Shown here piece after piece: positions 6,836 through 8,156 of a DNA stretch of 8,156 nucleotides; the stretch's first letter is position 1; each line of letters starts with the position of its first letter. Made by a program: the position numbers and the translations under genes. Origin of the DNA: Treponema sp. Lineage in GTDB: Bacteria; Spirochaetota; Spirochaetia; Treponematales; Breznakiellaceae. The notes below the pieces were generated by a model that saw only the letters and a program-made list of their open reading frames with translations, did not search any database and was not told the origin of the DNA. The stretch lies in assembly GCA_031276615.1 (NCBI GenBank), contig JAISND010000207.1, positions 1 to 8,156 of the forward strand, written 5' to 3'.

Positions 6836-6867
6836 CTGTCCCAAAACTTCAGTTTGGGGAAAGCCTC
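6832..6867. repeat. Decayed second copy of the inverted repeat
   Basis: Bases 6832-6848 match the 17-base left arm starting at 6728 at 14 of 17 positions, including an exact 13-base CTGTCCCAAAACT (6836-6848). Bases 6851-6867 match the arm's reverse complement at 14 of 17. The two arms are separated by only 2 bases. Together with 6728-6785 this makes four copies of one word within 140 bases, alternating in orientation. Confidence 0.65.
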
Positions 6868-6929
6868 ATTATGGAAGTATTTTAAAACCAATTGCGTTTT
6901 ATGTAAAGGGCTTTTAGTTGTTCAGGGCT

Positions 6930-7778
6930 TCACAAATTCGTTCCGGGAAGATCCAGGGTAAAGATTTCCCCCTGCACCGAGGCACGCAGCGCCAGAAGGT
7001 TTCCCCTCTGTTTCTGCCGGAGGGCCTCATCCCGCACCTGATCCAGGGAACGGCGTACCTCTTCAGAACTCAACCGGTCCATCCCGATAACCACCTCCAA
7101 ATCGGCAATATCGCTTCCGGGGTCCAGAATGCCGGCCTTTCCGGTATAGATCCGGGGGGAAGGGATAAACGAAGCATTGGCAAGGCGGGTCGCCAGGGCA
7201 TCGGCCAACACCCCGCTCCGGGCAAAGGCGGTGAGCCCCTGGGCAATGCCGCGGGTAAAACTGCGGCCCCCCAGGCCGCTGGTGGCGACGCCTCCGATGC
7301 CGTCAGCCTCCGCGACGGCAAGCGTCTGATCGATATCCCCCCGGGCAAGGCTGGAGACGATCCCGAGTTTCACGGATTTTCCCGGCCCGAGCCGGAGGGC
7401 GATGTCGCCTCCGTTGTTCGCCAAAACCTGATCGGCCCCCCGTGCAAAAAGCCAGTCCGCGGCGGCATCCGCCACTGCCCCGGCCACCGCGGCCATGGGG
7501 GTCATAAGAGGGTCACCCGCGGCCAGAACACTGTCCAGCATGCGCCGGGGCAGGCCCTTAAGGACAGCCGGCGGAATTCGGGGGGCGTAAAGCCGGAGGA
7601 TTGGCAGGGAGTCGGTAATTTCCCTTAGCGCCGCGTCAATGGCCTCAAAGGCGCCGCAGCAAAGATCCGTCAGGGGTTCGCCGTCCGCGCCGGCGCTCAA
7701 CACCATGGAAACGGGGCCATAATCAAAATGGACCTTGCCCGGTTCCAGAATCCGGTAAAAATCATCGGTATTGCGCAT
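6930..7778 (-). CDS. UPF0280 family protein (ApbE-like superfamily)
   Basis: A 282-residue protein with the recognisable UPF0280 blocks: PMAAVAGAVAD (94-104), NNGGDIA (121-127), GIGGVATSGLGGRSFTRGIA (160-179) and ADALATRLANA (192-202). The NGGD and ATSG blocks are shared with the ApbE superfamily, whose best-known members attach FMN to proteins, but UPF0280 proteins have no established reaction that I can state and lack the standard ApbE length and C-terminal motif set. No signal peptide is seen, so it is probably cytoplasmic. The ATG at 7778 follows a run of seven T and has no well-placed Shine-Dalgarno sequence; GGAGG is 18 bases upstream. The upstream frame closes at a TGA without another ATG, GTG or TTG. 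The gap to the LuxR-type gene downstream is 244 bases and 151 bases separate it from the gene upstream, so it may be transcribed alone. Family assignment is firm, function is not. Confidence 0.88.
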   Translation of the reverse strand: MRNTDDFYRILEPGKVHFDYGPVSMVLSAGADGEPLTDLCCGAFEAIDAALREITDSLPILRLYAPRIPPAVLKGLPRRMLDSVLAAGDPLMTPMAAVAGAVADAAADWLFARGADQVLANNGGDIALRLGPGKSVKLGIVSSLARGDIDQTLAVAEADGIGGVATSGLGGRSFTRGIAQGLTAFARSGVLADALATRLANASFIPSPRIYTGKAGILDPGSDIADLEVVIGMDRLSSEEVRRSLDQVRDEALRQKQRGNLLALRASVQGEIFTLDLPGTNL

Positions 7779-7896
7779 AAAAAAAGATGGAATGAACCTC
7801 CGCAGTGCCTGTCCCGCGGAGAATCATCCCAGGCGCCTGATTTGAAGGCGGGGGGCCATACCCCGAGACCTGCCCCGGTCAAATTCACTGCCACAG

Positions 7897-7936
7897 AAAA
7901 AAAAGCTGACGGTAACCGGCATGGTTTGTTTCAGCT
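7897..7936 (-). terminator. Probable intrinsic terminator of the edge gene
   Basis: On the minus strand AGCTGA (7936-7931), which includes the stop codon, can pair with TCAGCT (7909-7904). Between them AACC and GGTT can form a second stem around a five-base loop. A run of eight T (7904-7897) follows at once. The stem is modest in strength, but the layout of stop codon, hairpin and T-run fits an intrinsic terminator for the gene entering from the right. Confidence 0.5.
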
Positions 7937-8156
7937 GTTTGCCCTGAACGAAACGGTGTATTCAAACGATTTGTAATCAAAGTAATTAAGGGGTTCCCCA
8001 TCCAAAACGGCAAAGGGATACATGAAATATTCAAGGGCTTCGCCATTTTGACTTGGGTCAAGCAGTACACCGTAATCGGCCCGGCTCAGAATAATGCGGA
8101 AAAGATTGTCGCCATTCCAGAAAAACTCTGTCCATTCTTTGGTTGCCGGATCGTCC
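7931..8156 (-). CDS. C-terminal end of an unrecognised protein (74 residues, 5' part outside window)
   Basis: On the minus strand a frame is open from base 8155 to a TGA at 7933-7931. The 74 visible residues begin DDPATKEWTEFFWNGDNLFR and end FEYTVSFRANS. The stretch is rich in aromatic and acidic residues (WTEFFW, EYFMYPF, NYFDYKSFEY) and has no membrane helix, as expected for a small globular or secreted domain end. Protein-like composition, no stop codon until the end and a plausible terminator right at the stop support a real gene. The start must lie beyond the right edge. I do not recognise the family. The overlapping 61-codon frame at 7885-8070 on the same strand is much less convincing because its composition is poor and it runs through the terminator. 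Confidence 0.65.
   Translation of the reverse strand, partial: DDPATKEWTEFFWNGDNLFRIILSRADYGVLLDPSQNGEALEYFMYPFAVLDGEPLNYFDYKSFEYTVSFRANS

Noticed and set aside
6721..6873. Target-site duplication flanking the palindromic array
   Set aside because: The bases beside 6728 and 6785, or beside 6728 and 6867, share at most an AT dinucleotide, which is not convincing.
6918..7628. 236-codon frame on + opposite the UPF0280 gene
   Set aside because: The minus strand encodes conserved UPF0280 blocks over the same bases; the plus frame is of low-complexity Gly/Pro/Arg composition.
7885..8070. 61-codon minus-strand frame beginning MYCLTQVKMAKP
   Set aside because: It overlaps, in another frame, a better protein-like open frame that runs off the window edge, and it reads through the likely terminator.

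Overview
The window looks like chromosomal DNA of a spirochaete, most likely a Treponema-type organism of the termite-gut (Breznakiellaceae-like) group. The evidence is the wording of the PriA helicase C-terminus (residues around GTQMVAKGLNFP and QVAGRAGR), the MalT-type LuxR regulator whose N-terminus reads like the large regulators common in treponemes, and a moderately high G+C content. This assignment is an inference from protein recognition; no database search was possible.

Left block (2-3519, all on +): the 3' part of priA, a secreted TPR protein, a membrane family-2 glycosyltransferase and a PlsC-type acyltransferase. The gaps are 9, 2 and 0 bases, so the four genes are probably co-transcribed. 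The last two look like a small lipid or glycolipid module: one enzyme adds a sugar to a lipid-type acceptor at the membrane and the other adds an acyl chain.

Middle block (3573-6685, all on -, convergent with the left block): an 861-residue STAND/MalT-like LuxR regulator (ATPase at the N-terminus, long helical-repeat middle, LuxR helix-turn-helix at the C-terminus) followed 41 bases later by a YpeA-like GNAT acetyltransferase. The regulator starts with TTG, and two TTG codons with separate Shine-Dalgarno sequences compete as its start.

The 244-base gap 6686-6929 upstream of the regulator is the most unusual stretch. It holds four copies of one 16-17-base word arranged as two inverted pairs: a perfect pair at 6728-6785 and a decayed pair at 6832-6867. 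Between them lie two interleaved short stems. It could be the relic of a small palindromic mobile element or a complex operator for the regulator.

Right block (6930-8156, all on -): a UPF0280 (ApbE-like superfamily) gene and, at the window edge, the last 74 codons of an unrecognised gene that ends in a plausible intrinsic terminator. I saw no rRNA, tRNA, CRISPR array, complete insertion sequence or clear defence or biosynthetic system.
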